Of a stretch of DNA of 64,000 nucleotides, positions 43,571 to 53,499 are shown one piece after another. Below the pieces are notes generated by a model. It saw only the letters and a program-made list of their open reading frames with translations. It had not been told where the DNA came from and did not search any database. Within the stretch, counting starts at the first letter, position 1. Each line of letters begins with the position of its first letter. The stretch comes from Corallococcus macrosporus. Lineage in GTDB: Bacteria > Myxococcota > Myxococcia > Myxococcales > Myxococcaceae. The stretch lies in assembly GCF_017302985.1 (NCBI RefSeq), contig NZ_JAFIMU010000007.1, positions 620,001-684,000 of the forward strand. Direction: 5' to 3'. Both the position numbers and the translations under genes were made by a program.

Positions 43571-45031
43571 TCAGGGCCGCACGCTCAGGGAAAAGTCCGC
43601 GCCGCGCCGCTTGAGCGCGCAGTCGACAGCGGGCGGATGCGAGGGGTCCTGGAGGAAGGCCTTCACGATGCTCGCGCCGCACGAGTTGAAGGAGGCCGCA
43701 TGGCTGCGGCCGCGCATGTCGACGGGGTACGCGTTGGGCATCGAGTCGAGCAGCCGGTGGCCCCACTCCGGGGGCGTGTCCGGGTCGAACTCGCCCGCGA
43801 AGACGAGCGCCGGCACGTCGCTCTTCACCGGCTCGTTCTCCACGGCGGGCGCGGCGGTGACGTTCCACGCGCGGCACTCCTGCGGTGAAGCATTGCCCGC
43901 ACTCACTCCGCCCAGGCCCATGGCGGGCGATTGCTGCGCGGCGATGCGCTCCGCGTCCTCGAACGGCAGCTCCTCGGCGCACCAGACGGAATAGCGCAGG
44001 CCCCAGGCCATGGCCGAAGGCGCCTGGTTGTCGCTGATCAATCCGCGCAGGGCCTCAAGGCGCCCCTCGGAGGCGTCCACGATGAGCCTGGGGATGCGGG
44101 GAATCTGGATGGGTTCGTGCATCGCGGAGTAGATGGCCTCCACCACCTGCGCGCCTCTTATCTCCGCCGGTGCTCCGGCCGCCCGGAGGGCCAGCTTCAA
44201 GGGGCGGCGGTCCGCGTCCGCCACCAGCTTCGCGAAGCGGGCGCGCAGGTCGGGATACCGGGCGCCGCACGCGCGGTCCACCGCGCACCCGTCGAACACC
44301 TGGTTCAGGACCCGCAGCACGTTCGTCGCGGAGACCTCGTCGAAGTTCACCTCCGGCGGCAGCACCGAATCCAGCACGACGCTCCGGACGCCCTCGGGAT
44401 GCCGCCGCAGCACGGTCAACATCAGCCGCGTGCTGTACGACACGCCGTAGAGGTTCCACCGCGCCACGCCGAGCACCTTGCGGAGGTCTTCGATGTCATC
44501 CGCGGTGGCCTCGCTGGTGTAGCCGTCCAGGTCCACGCCCGACGCGGTCAGCGTTGTCCGGCACCGGCCCGCTGCCTGGGTCAGCGCGGTGATCGCCGCC
44601 GGACCGCGCAGCCGGCCCGCGGCCACCTCGCTCTTGAGGCGGGTGGTCTCCGGACACTGGAGCGACGGCTGCGCGAACTTCGCGCCGCGCTGCTCCAGGA
44701 CGATGTAGTCGCGCTCGTCCAGGAGCGTGTTGTTCTTGCCGGAGGTCATGTGCTCGACCGCGCTAAGGCCCGGGCCGCCGGGCATGAACAGCACCGGATC
44801 CGCCAGGGGCTTCGCGGCACGGCTGCGGAAGATCGTCACCGGAAGGCGGATGGGGCGGCTGTCCGCCTTGTGCCGGTTCTCCGGCACCACCAGCAGGCCG
44901 CAGTCGATGCGCTCCGTCGCGACGACCTCCACGGCGCAGGCGCCCGGCTCGAAGCGGGGGACCGCAAGAGCCGGTTCAGCCCCGGCCTTCCACGAGAGCA
45001 ACAGCACCGCGACGAAGAGGGGGAGGCGCAT
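43571..45031 (-). CDS. Secreted alpha/beta hydrolase (tripeptidyl-aminopeptidase-like)
   Basis: A 486-residue exported serine hydrolase with a signal peptide (LFVAVLLLSWKAGA). It has the proline-iminopeptidase / TAP-like features FMPGGPG near the oxyanion hole, nucleophile elbow GVSYS, acid in GEFDPDTPP and His in RGRSHAASF, with an extended cap. Cysteines in DCGLLVV and CAVDRACG probably form disulfides. It likely removes N-terminal residues from peptides in the periplasm or outside, fitting nutrient scavenging. Confidence 0.87.
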   Translation of the reverse strand: MRLPLFVAVLLLSWKAGAEPALAVPRFEPGACAVEVVATERIDCGLLVVPENRHKADSRPIRLPVTIFRSRAAKPLADPVLFMPGGPGLSAVEHMTSGKNNTLLDERDYIVLEQRGAKFAQPSLQCPETTRLKSEVAAGRLRGPAAITALTQAAGRCRTTLTASGVDLDGYTSEATADDIEDLRKVLGVARWNLYGVSYSTRLMLTVLRRHPEGVRSVVLDSVLPPEVNFDEVSATNVLRVLNQVFDGCAVDRACGARYPDLRARFAKLVADADRRPLKLALRAAGAPAEIRGAQVVEAIYSAMHEPIQIPRIPRLIVDASEGRLEALRGLISDNQAPSAMAWGLRYSVWCAEELPFEDAERIAAQQSPAMGLGGVSAGNASPQECRAWNVTAAPAVENEPVKSDVPALVFAGEFDPDTPPEWGHRLLDSMPNAYPVDMRGRSHAASFNSCGASIVKAFLQDPSHPPAVDCALKRRGADFSLSVRP

Positions 45032-45137
45032 GCGCTCCGTTAAACCAGTCCTTGGATGCCCGGGTCCACCGCCACGACGGAAGCAGTTCCGCCAGCGCGG
45101 GATGCAATGAATTGGGCGGATGCGTTAGCATGGCGCC

Positions 45138-45569
45138 ATGAAATTCCTTGGCGGAGTGGCCGTGGGATTTGGAATCGGAGTGCCTGTCTTTGGAGTGCTC
45201 GCGGGAATCCTCGCGTACGCCAAGGTCAAACACGACGAGGATCAGGCTCGCGCCGGCTTGGACCTGGTGAAGATCCTCGTCGTGAGCCGGGACCTGCGTC
45301 CCGGAGACGTGCTGGACACCCAGAACCTCTCGCTCCGCTCCGTTCCCCGCCAGATGGCCACGGCCTCGGTCTTGCGGCCGGAGTTCGCGAGCGCCGTGCT
45401 CAACCATCCCGTGGTGGTGCCCCTCAAGGCCGGGGATCCGCTTCGCATGACGTCGATGCCCGAGACCACCGAGTGCGACAAGCACATCAAGGAGCACTCC
45501 GTCTCCGCCCGGGCCGACGCGTCCGTGGAAGCGATTCGCGAGCGGCTGTCCGGAGCCCAGACGCCATGA
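45138..45569 (+). CDS. SAF-domain membrane protein 1 (CpaB-like)
   Basis: A 143-residue protein with an N-terminal membrane helix and a SAF-type domain (LVVSRDLRPGDVLDTQNL, then VVVPLKAGDPL), as in CpaB of Flp pili, FlgA and sialic acid synthase. It lacks the rest of CpaB. Its stop overlaps the start of the second SAF gene (ATGA at 45566-45569), so they form a two-gene unit. No tad or flagellar genes are nearby, so the role is open. Confidence 0.75.
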   Translation: MKFLGGVAVGFGIGVPVFGVLAGILAYAKVKHDEDQARAGLDLVKILVVSRDLRPGDVLDTQNLSLRSVPRQMATASVLRPEFASAVLNHPVVVPLKAGDPLRMTSMPETTECDKHIKEHSVSARADASVEAIRERLSGAQTP

Positions 45570-45904
45570 GCCCCTTCATTCGAGGCATCGGCGTGGGCCT
45601 CTTCATCAGCCTCCTGGGCGCCGGGCTGTTCGGCATGGCCATGACGCGCAAGTACCTGTCGAGGGTTGACGCGGCCTGGGGGCGACAGCCCGTGCTCGTG
45701 ATCACGCACGACATCCCGCCAGGCCATGTGCTGACGGCCGTGGACCTCACGGAGGCACGCTTTCCCAGGCAGTTCCTCACGGACACCTGGGTCCTGGACG
45801 CGGACCGGGCGGAAGTGCTCGGCAAGGCCGTCACCGTCGCGGTGGAGAAGGACGCCCCCCTGCTCTGGAGCAGCTTCGCCGCGCCTTCCTGCCCGGCGCC
45901 GTGA
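45566..45904 (+). CDS. SAF-domain membrane protein 2 (CpaB-like)
   Basis: A 112-residue paralogue of the preceding protein: membrane helix, then LVITHDIPPGHVLTAVDL and VTVAVEKDAPLLW. It ends earlier than its partner. Conserved FPRQ and VPRQ phrases in the two link them as duplicates. The two could assemble as a heteromeric periplasmic scaffold (inference). Confidence 0.72.
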   Translation: MSPFIRGIGVGLFISLLGAGLFGMAMTRKYLSRVDAAWGRQPVLVITHDIPPGHVLTAVDLTEARFPRQFLTDTWVLDADRAEVLGKAVTVAVEKDAPLLWSSFAAPSCPAP

Positions 45905-45919
45905 CAGCGGGGCGGACGC

Positions 45920-46474
45920 TCAGCGGTGCCGGAAGCAGTCCACCGTGTGGTCGTCCACGATACCCGTGGCCTGCATCCACGCGTAGACGATGACCGGTCC
46001 CACGAACTTGAAGCCGCGCTGCTTGAAGGCGTTGGAGTAGGCCTCCGACAGCGCCGTCTTCGCCGGCACGTCGCCCCGGCCCTTCCACGCGTTGCGGAGG
46101 GGCTTTCCACCCGCCATGCCCCAGACGAACGTGGAGAAGTCCTCGCCCGCCTCCTGCATCTTCAGGTAGGCGCGCGCGTTGCCGATGGTCGCTTCAATCT
46201 TCGCGCGAGCGCGGACGATGCCCTCGTCCGCCATCAGGCGCGTGACGTCCTTCTCCGTAAAGCGCGCGACCACCTTGGGGTCGAAGCCCTTGAACGCCTT
46301 CCGGAAGGCCTCGCGCTTGCGCAGGATGACGATCCACGCGAGCCCCGCCTGGAAGCCCTCCAGCATCAGCATCTCCCAGAGCGCGCGGCTGTCGCGCACC
46401 GGCACGCCCCACTCTTCATCGTGGTAGGTCTGGTACAGCGGATCCGTCCCCACCCACGCGCAACGCTGCTGCAT
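45920..46474 (-). CDS. tag: DNA-3-methyladenine glycosylase I
   Basis: A 184-residue Tag-family base-excision enzyme. The N-terminal RCAWVGTDPLYQTYHDEEWG and the later KGFDPKVVARFTEKDVTRL, SNAFKQRGFKFVGP and final DDHTVDCFRH match the family, including the zinc ligands (Cys near the N-terminus and the His/Cys end). ATG 46474 was chosen because GGAGG lies 6 nt upstream; starts 18 and 39 nt further upstream are also in frame. Length fits E. coli Tag. It removes 3-methyladenine from alkylated DNA. Confidence 0.93.
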   Translation of the reverse strand: MQQRCAWVGTDPLYQTYHDEEWGVPVRDSRALWEMLMLEGFQAGLAWIVILRKREAFRKAFKGFDPKVVARFTEKDVTRLMADEGIVRARAKIEATIGNARAYLKMQEAGEDFSTFVWGMAGGKPLRNAWKGRGDVPAKTALSEAYSNAFKQRGFKFVGPVIVYAWMQATGIVDDHTVDCFRHR

Positions 46475-46647
46475 CCGCGCCCTCCGGCTCATGGCCCGTG
46501 GCAGGGCTACCACGGCGCCTGAACAGGCGGCCAGTCCCAGCGTGTGCCTTCTTCATCGAGGCCGGGGCCGCCGCGCGGGCGAACAGCCCCGTGCAATGGG
46601 TTCAAACCGCTATCATCCGCGCGCCAGGTGCGACCGGGAGGCACGGC

Positions 46648-48303
46648 ATGGGACAGGAAGTGGATGTCATCGTCGTCGGCGGAGGGCTCGCCGGACTCGT
46701 GGCGGCAACCGAGCTCGCGGACGCGGGCAAGCGCGTCGCCGTGGTGGACCAGGAGGGGCCGCAGAACCTGGGCGGCCAGGCGTTCTGGTCGTTCGGCGGG
46801 CTGTTCCTCGTGGACTCGCCCGAGCAGCGGCGCATGGGCATCAAGGACTCCCACGAACTGGCGCTGGAGGACTGGATGGGCACCGCCGGCTTCGACCGCG
46901 AGGAGGACCGGTGGCCGCGTCAGTGGGCGGAGGCCTTCGTCGCCTTCGCCGCGGGCGAGATGCGCCCCTGGCTGGTCCAGCAGGGCATGAGCTGGTTCCC
47001 CGTCGTGGGCTGGGCGGAGCGCGGTGGCTACGGCGGCGTGGGCCACGGCAACTCCGTCCCCCGCTTCCACGTCACCTGGGGCACCGGCCCCGGCGTGCTG
47101 GAGCCCTTCGTGCGCCGCGCCAAGGCCGCGGAGGCCAAGGGCACCCTCACCTTCCACTTCCGCTGCCGCGTGGACGAGCTGCTCACCCAGAACGGCGCCG
47201 TGGTGGGCGTGCGCGGCATGCGGCTGGAGCCCACGGACGTCCCGCGCGGCGCCAGCAGCTCGCGCGTGACGGTGGGCGACTTCGAGCTGCGCGCGAGCGC
47301 CGTCATCGTCACGTCCGGCGGCATCGGCGGCAACCACGAGCTGGTCCGCAAGGCGTGGCCCCAGCGCATGGGCCCCGCGCCGAAGTTCATGATTCAAGGC
47401 GTCCCCGACCACGTGGACGGCCGGATGATCGCCATCACGGAGGCCGTGGGCGGGCGCCTCATCAACCGCGACCGCATGTGGCACTACACGGAAGGGCTGC
47501 GGAACTGGAACCCCATCTGGCCCCGCCACGGCATCCGCATCCTGCCGGGCCCCAGCTCGCTGTGGCTGGACGCCACCGGCAAGCGCCTGCCGCCGCCGCT
47601 GTTCCCCGGCTTCGACACGCTGGGCACGCTGGAGCACATCGCGAAGACGGGCCACGAGCACACCTGGTTCATCCTCAACCAGTGGATCATCAAGAAGGAG
47701 TTCGCGCTCTCCGGCTCGGAGCAGAACCCGGACCTCACCGGCAAGGACTGGCTGGGCGTGCTCAACCGCGCCGTGGGCAAGAAGGCCATGGGCCCGGTGG
47801 AGGCCTTCAAGGAGAAGGGCGAGGACTTCGTCATCTCCAACAACCTGCGCGACCTGGTCGCCGGGATGAACGCGAAGACGGAAACCCCGCTGCTGGACTT
47901 CGCCACGGTGGAGCGCGAGGTGAAGGCGCGCGACATGCAGCTGGACAACCCCTTCAGCAAGGACCTGCAGCTCGCCGCCATCCGCCAGGCGCGCAACTAC
48001 CGGGGCGACAAGCTGGTGCGCACCGCGAAGCTGCACCGCATCCTGGACCCCAAGGCGGGGCCCCTCATCGGCGTGAAGCTGAACATCCTCACGCGCAAGA
48101 CGCTGGGCGGCTTCGAGACCGACCTCCAGGGCCGCGTCTTCAACGCCCAGGGGCAGACCATCCCAGGGCTCTATGCGGCAGGCGAGGTGGCCGGCTTCGG
48201 AGGCGGTGGCGTCCACGGCTACCGCGCCCTGGAAGGCACGTTCCTGGGCGGCTGCATCTTCTCCGGCCGCGCCGCGGGCCGGGCCGCGGCGGGGAGTGTG
48301 TAG
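46648..48303 (+). CDS. FAD-dependent dehydrogenase (KsdD/fumarate-reductase-like family)
   Basis: A 551-residue flavoprotein. The N-terminal dinucleotide motif VVGGGLAGLVAATELA, the following ED-pair strand and the late AAGEVAGFGGGGVHGYRALE place it in the FAD_binding_2 group that includes 3-ketosteroid dehydrogenases and fumarate reductases. ATG 46648 has GGGAGG 6 nt upstream; the reading frame is open to 46498. Substrate unknown; single gene. Confidence 0.85.
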   Translation: MGQEVDVIVVGGGLAGLVAATELADAGKRVAVVDQEGPQNLGGQAFWSFGGLFLVDSPEQRRMGIKDSHELALEDWMGTAGFDREEDRWPRQWAEAFVAFAAGEMRPWLVQQGMSWFPVVGWAERGGYGGVGHGNSVPRFHVTWGTGPGVLEPFVRRAKAAEAKGTLTFHFRCRVDELLTQNGAVVGVRGMRLEPTDVPRGASSSRVTVGDFELRASAVIVTSGGIGGNHELVRKAWPQRMGPAPKFMIQGVPDHVDGRMIAITEAVGGRLINRDRMWHYTEGLRNWNPIWPRHGIRILPGPSSLWLDATGKRLPPPLFPGFDTLGTLEHIAKTGHEHTWFILNQWIIKKEFALSGSEQNPDLTGKDWLGVLNRAVGKKAMGPVEAFKEKGEDFVISNNLRDLVAGMNAKTETPLLDFATVEREVKARDMQLDNPFSKDLQLAAIRQARNYRGDKLVRTAKLHRILDPKAGPLIGVKLNILTRKTLGGFETDLQGRVFNAQGQTIPGLYAAGEVAGFGGGGVHGYRALEGTFLGGCIFSGRAAGRAAAGSV

Positions 48304-48306
48304 GCC

Positions 48307-48759
48307 TCAAGCCGCGGCCACGAAGGGCCACGGCGTGGGGCGCGGCCCGGCCGCCCAGTTGTCGTGCCGGCCGTCCCAGTACCCGAAGGTGAGCAGCGAC
48401 GGGTCCACGTCATCCAGCGTGTTGACGTAGATGGAGACGAACTTCCCGCCCAGCTCCGGGACGTCGCCGTCGCCGAAGCACACGACGCCGCAGCGCCCGC
48501 AGAAGCTGCGGGTGTTGGGGCTGCCGTCGCGCCCGTACTTCTTGAGGGCATCCTGGCCCTTCAGCAGCCGGAACGCGTCCGGCTTCATCCCCATGCCGCC
48601 GCCGTAGCCGTACTTCATGCAGATGGTGCAGTTGCAGCGCGTCACCCCCGCCAGGTCCACGGTGGCCTCGTAACGCACGGCGCCACACAGGCAGCCGCCC
48701 GCGTAGGTGTGGAGGCCGCGCTGGGCAGGGGTCTTCAGCTGGGTGTCGGTCTGGGTCAT
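48307..48759 (-). CDS. GFA-family (CENP-V/GFA) zinc protein
   Basis: A 150-residue GFA protein with the zinc cysteines in GGCLCGAVRYE, CNCTIC and SFCGRCG. The family includes glutathione-dependent formaldehyde-activating enzymes, though most members have unknown roles. The start at 48759 begins MTQTDTQL; the longer frame upstream looks non-coding. Confidence 0.88.
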   Translation of the reverse strand: MTQTDTQLKTPAQRGLHTYAGGCLCGAVRYEATVDLAGVTRCNCTICMKYGYGGGMGMKPDAFRLLKGQDALKKYGRDGSPNTRSFCGRCGVVCFGDGDVPELGGKFVSIYVNTLDDVDPSLLTFGYWDGRHDNWAAGPRPTPWPFVAAA

Positions 48760-48905
48760 GGCGATTTCTCCGGTGCCGCGTTGTGGGAACGCAATCAATG
48801 TCGCCCCGGGCCGTGACAGCCTTATGTCAGGTTTGTCGCCACCTCCCTGTTGAACCCGGCGGGACCTGGCCCAGAGTTCCCCCGTCCCCCGTTCCTGGAG
48901 GCCGC

Positions 48906-50861
<1,956 letters not shown>

Positions 50862-50891
50862 GGAGCGCTTCAGGCACTCCCGCCGATGCGC

Positions 50892-51392
50892 TCAGCGGCG
50901 TCGGCGGGAGGCAGGGGCCTTCCGGGCGGCAGGGGCGTCTGTCTTCGCCTCGGCTTCACCCAGCCCTGTGCGGGCGACGGCGGCCAGCAGGTCGCGCAGC
51001 GCGGAGGCCTGGGTGTCGCCCACGGCGCGCTCGAAGTCCGCCTGGGCGCGCAGCCAGAGTGGCCGGGCCTTGCGGTAGACGCCCTGCCCTTCCGGGGTGA
51101 TGGCGATGGCGCGCTGGCGCCGGTCCGTGCGGCCCACCTCCAGCACCACGAAGCCGTCCTTCAACAGGGGCCTCAGGTTGTGGGTGAGCGTGGAGGGGTC
51201 CATGACGAGCTGATCCGCCAGCGCGTTCACGGTCAGCGGGCCCCGCGTCTGGACGTAGTGGAGGATGGAGTACTGCGTCGTCCGGAGGCCGCTGGGGGCG
51301 AGCACCTGATCATAGAACTGCGTGACGTGGCGGCTGGCCTGCCGCAGCGCCAGGCAGTTGCAGGGGGTGCGCTGAGGATCGTCTTGGGACAT
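50892..51392 (-). CDS. MarR-family transcriptional regulator
   Basis: A 166-residue MarR-type regulator. CNCLALRQASRHVTQFYD opens the family's cysteine-containing subgroup; the winged helix is in LADQLVMDPSTLTHNLRPL and DRRQRAIAITPEG. The N-terminal CxC might sense oxidants or electrophiles. It is 55 bp upstream of a quinone oxidoreductase gene in the same direction; the C-terminus is basic and disordered. Confidence 0.88.
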   Translation of the reverse strand: MSQDDPQRTPCNCLALRQASRHVTQFYDQVLAPSGLRTTQYSILHYVQTRGPLTVNALADQLVMDPSTLTHNLRPLLKDGFVVLEVGRTDRRQRAIAITPEGQGVYRKARPLWLRAQADFERAVGDTQASALRDLLAAVARTGLGEAEAKTDAPAARKAPASRRRR

Positions 51393-51447
51393 CGCGGTTG
51401 GGAACTATACGTGGGCCTGGACGTGCCCGCAGCGCACGGACGGGCCT

Positions 51448-52419
51448 TCACTCCGCGCCGACCAGCACGACCTTGCCCACCGTGTTCCGCCCTTCCAGTT
51501 GGCGGTGGGCCTCCTCGGCGCGGGACAAGGGCAGCGTCAGGCCCACCACGATGCGCAGGCGCTTCGCCACGACCTCCGCGAGCAGCGCTTCACGCGCGCG
51601 GCGCTGCACCTCCGGGGGCGTGGGCGTGTGCAGCCAGTAGGCGCTCACCGTGAGCGACTTCGCGTAGAGCGACTCCACCTCCACGTGCGGCGGGTGGCCG
51701 CTGGCGTTGCCGTAGCTCACCAGGTGGCCGAAGGGCGCCAGCGCATCCAGGCTGGCCTGCCAGGTGCTCGCGCCCACCGAGTCCAGCACGCGCTCCACGC
51801 CGCGCCCTCCCGTCAGCTCGCGCACGCTCGCCGCGACGTCCTCCCGGTCGTAGCGGATGACGGCGTCCGCGCCCATCTCCCGCGCGAGCTTCGCCTTCGC
51901 TTCACCCGACACCGTACCGATGACCCGCGCGCCCGCCGCCTTCGCGAGCTGCACCGCGAGCACCCCCACGCCTCCGGCCGCCGCGTGGACGAGCACCGTC
52001 TGTCCCGCCTCCACGCGCCCCACGGTGTGCACCACATGGTACGCCGTCAGCCCCTGCACCAGCAGCGCCGCGGCCTCCGCGAAGGACACCTCCGGCGGGA
52101 GCACCAGCAACCCCTCCACCGGCGCGAGCGCGGCCTCCGCGTAGGCCTCCTTCGTCAGGGCGACGACCCGGCGGCCCACCCAGGCCGCGTCCACGCCCGG
52201 TCCCACCGCGCGCACCACGCCCGCGGCCTCGCTGCCCAGGATGCGCGGCAGGGGCACCTGGGCGTCGTACAGCCCCCGGCGGCGCTCGGTGTCCGCGAAG
52301 TTCACGCCCGCGGCATGGACCCGGAGGAGGACCTGGCCCGGCCCGGGCACGGGCTCCGGCGCGTCCTCCCAACGGAGGACCTCGGGCCCTCCCAGCTGGT
52401 GGTAGCGGATGGCTTTCAT
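51448..52419 (-). CDS. Quinone oxidoreductase (zinc-free medium-chain dehydrogenase)
   Basis: A 323-residue MDR-family reductase of the zeta-crystallin/QOR type, without the zinc cysteines of alcohol dehydrogenases. The NADPH loop AAAGGVGVLAVQLAK is present, as is GVNFADTERRRG in the N-terminal part. It reduces quinones or related enones. Its position upstream of the cysteine-containing MarR gene on the same strand fits an electrophile-response unit (inference). Confidence 0.92.
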   Translation of the reverse strand: MKAIRYHQLGGPEVLRWEDAPEPVPGPGQVLLRVHAAGVNFADTERRRGLYDAQVPLPRILGSEAAGVVRAVGPGVDAAWVGRRVVALTKEAYAEAALAPVEGLLVLPPEVSFAEAAALLVQGLTAYHVVHTVGRVEAGQTVLVHAAAGGVGVLAVQLAKAAGARVIGTVSGEAKAKLAREMGADAVIRYDREDVAASVRELTGGRGVERVLDSVGASTWQASLDALAPFGHLVSYGNASGHPPHVEVESLYAKSLTVSAYWLHTPTPPEVQRRAREALLAEVVAKRLRIVVGLTLPLSRAEEAHRQLEGRNTVGKVVLVGAE

Positions 52420-52502
52420 GCGCGGAGTCCTAACGTCCCGCCTGCCTGCTTGTCAGGACTGAATTTCCGTCGGCGTCGCTGGATGCGAAAGGAGCGGTCC
52501 CG

Positions 52503-52661
52503 ATGCGCCAGGAGACGTTGCAGGCCCCGATGAACCTCAAGCACCTGAACCCTTCCGGTCACGGCATCGCCGCGTCCTCGCGTCCCAGCCTGGTGACCGC
52601 TCCTTCCATGTGCCGCTGGCGGGACTTCGCGTCCTATCGCCTCGCCTCGCCCGGCTCCTGA
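52503..52661 (+). CDS. Possible 52-residue microprotein
   Basis: A small open frame, beginning MRQETLQAPMNLKHL, with AAAGGAG 8 nt before the ATG, mostly G/C third positions and a strong terminator 40 bp after the stop. The peptide has no recognised family. The SD and terminator together argue that something is made from here; a leader peptide or an untranslated RNA are alternatives. Confidence 0.4.
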   Translation: MRQETLQAPMNLKHLNPSGHGIAASSRPSLVTAPSMCRWRDFASYRLASPGS

Positions 52662-52700
52662 AGGCGCCACGCCCCGTCCCTGACGCGGCATGGCCCTGGA

Positions 52701-52735
52701 GGCCGGGCTCCCGACACGGGAACCCGGCCTTCTTC
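52701..52735 (+). terminator. Strong intrinsic-type terminator
   Basis: GGCCGGGCTCCCG (52701-52713) pairs with CGGGAACCCGGCC (52717-52729) across an ACA loop, with one C-A mismatch, and is followed by TTCTTC. It would end the transcript of the microprotein and separate it from the tRNA-like element. Confidence 0.7.
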
Positions 52736-52775
52736 ACGTCCGGGCTCCCGCGCTCCTCTTCCGCTTCCCACCCAT

Positions 52776-52842
52776 AGGCCGCGCACCGGGTGCAGTCCGA
52801 ACTCCAAATCCGGACGAGCAGGGTTCGACTCCCTGGCGGCCT
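52776..52842 (+). ncRNA. tRNA-like cloverleaf element upstream of the HNH gene
   Basis: Sixty-seven bases fold as a compact cloverleaf. The acceptor AGGCCGC (52776-52782) pairs perfectly with GCGGCCT (52836-52842). A 4-bp D-like arm (GCAC, GTGC) has a 3-nt loop. The anticodon-like arm has a CTCCAAA loop, whose central CCA is the tryptophan anticodon, in a 7-bp stem with one A-C mismatch. The T arm (CAGGG, CCCTG) has a canonical TTCGACT loop. The D loop is too short for G18-G19 and there is no CCA end, so it is not a normal tRNA. It lies 24 bp before the ATG of the HNH gene, so it may be a 5' leader structure. Confidence 0.6.
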
Positions 52843-52866
52843 GTTCCGCCCGAAAGGCCCCGTGTC

Positions 52867-53409
52867 ATGGAAACGCTGGTGCTGAGCCAGTCCTACGAAC
52901 CTGTCGCCCGCATCCCGTGGCAACGCGCCGTCATGCTGCTCGTGCAGGGCAAGGTGGAGGTCGTCGAAGAGTACGAGGACCGCGTCATCCGCTCCGTGAC
53001 GGTGGAGCTGCGCATGCCGTCCGTCATCCGCTTCGTGCGCGCCCTGTGGAAGGGCCCGCGCGGCGTGCGCTTCAGCCGCGAGAACGTCTACCAGCGCGAC
53101 CTGTGCCGCTGCCAGTACTGCGGCCGCAAGGTGACCCGTCCGGAGGCGACGTATGATCACGTCGTGCCGCGCGCCCAGGGCGGCCGCACGAGCTGGGAGA
53201 ACATCGTCATCGCCTGCGTGCCCTGCAATCAACACAAGGGCAACCGCACCCCGGCGCAGGCGCGGATGACGCTGCGCACCGTGCCCGCGAAGCCGAAGCG
53301 GCTGCCGGACGCGCTGGTCGTGTCGTTCCTCGTGGAGAAGGGCCTGCCGCTGTCCTGGCGCAAGTTCCTGAGGGACGTGGCCTACTGGCACACGGAGCTG
53401 GAAGCGTAA
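52867..53409 (+). CDS. HNH endonuclease
   Basis: A 180-residue HNH-family nuclease. The zinc cysteines CRCQYCGRK and CVPCNQHKGN flank the catalytic His in TYDHVVPRAQGG. The N-terminal 75 residues (METLVLSQSYEPVARI) are the conserved part of a widespread bacterial HNH group of unknown role. ATG 52867 was preferred because the sequence upstream is the tRNA-like element. Restriction or DNA-repair function cannot be decided; it is not fused to a specificity domain. Confidence 0.86.
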   Translation: METLVLSQSYEPVARIPWQRAVMLLVQGKVEVVEEYEDRVIRSVTVELRMPSVIRFVRALWKGPRGVRFSRENVYQRDLCRCQYCGRKVTRPEATYDHVVPRAQGGRTSWENIVIACVPCNQHKGNRTPAQARMTLRTVPAKPKRLPDALVVSFLVEKGLPLSWRKFLRDVAYWHTELEA

Positions 53410-53499
53410 GGTCCTGGCCCCCGCGGATGGGCCGGGACTTCGCTTCCGCGCCGCAACGGTTAGAGTGCCGCCCGTCGAGGGGGCGTTCCGGACCACACC

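Noticed and set aside
52776-52842. A functional tryptophan tRNA gene
   Set aside because: The D arm cannot form the G18-G19 contacts, the anticodon stem has an A-C mismatch and there is no 3' CCA; kept only as a tRNA-like element.
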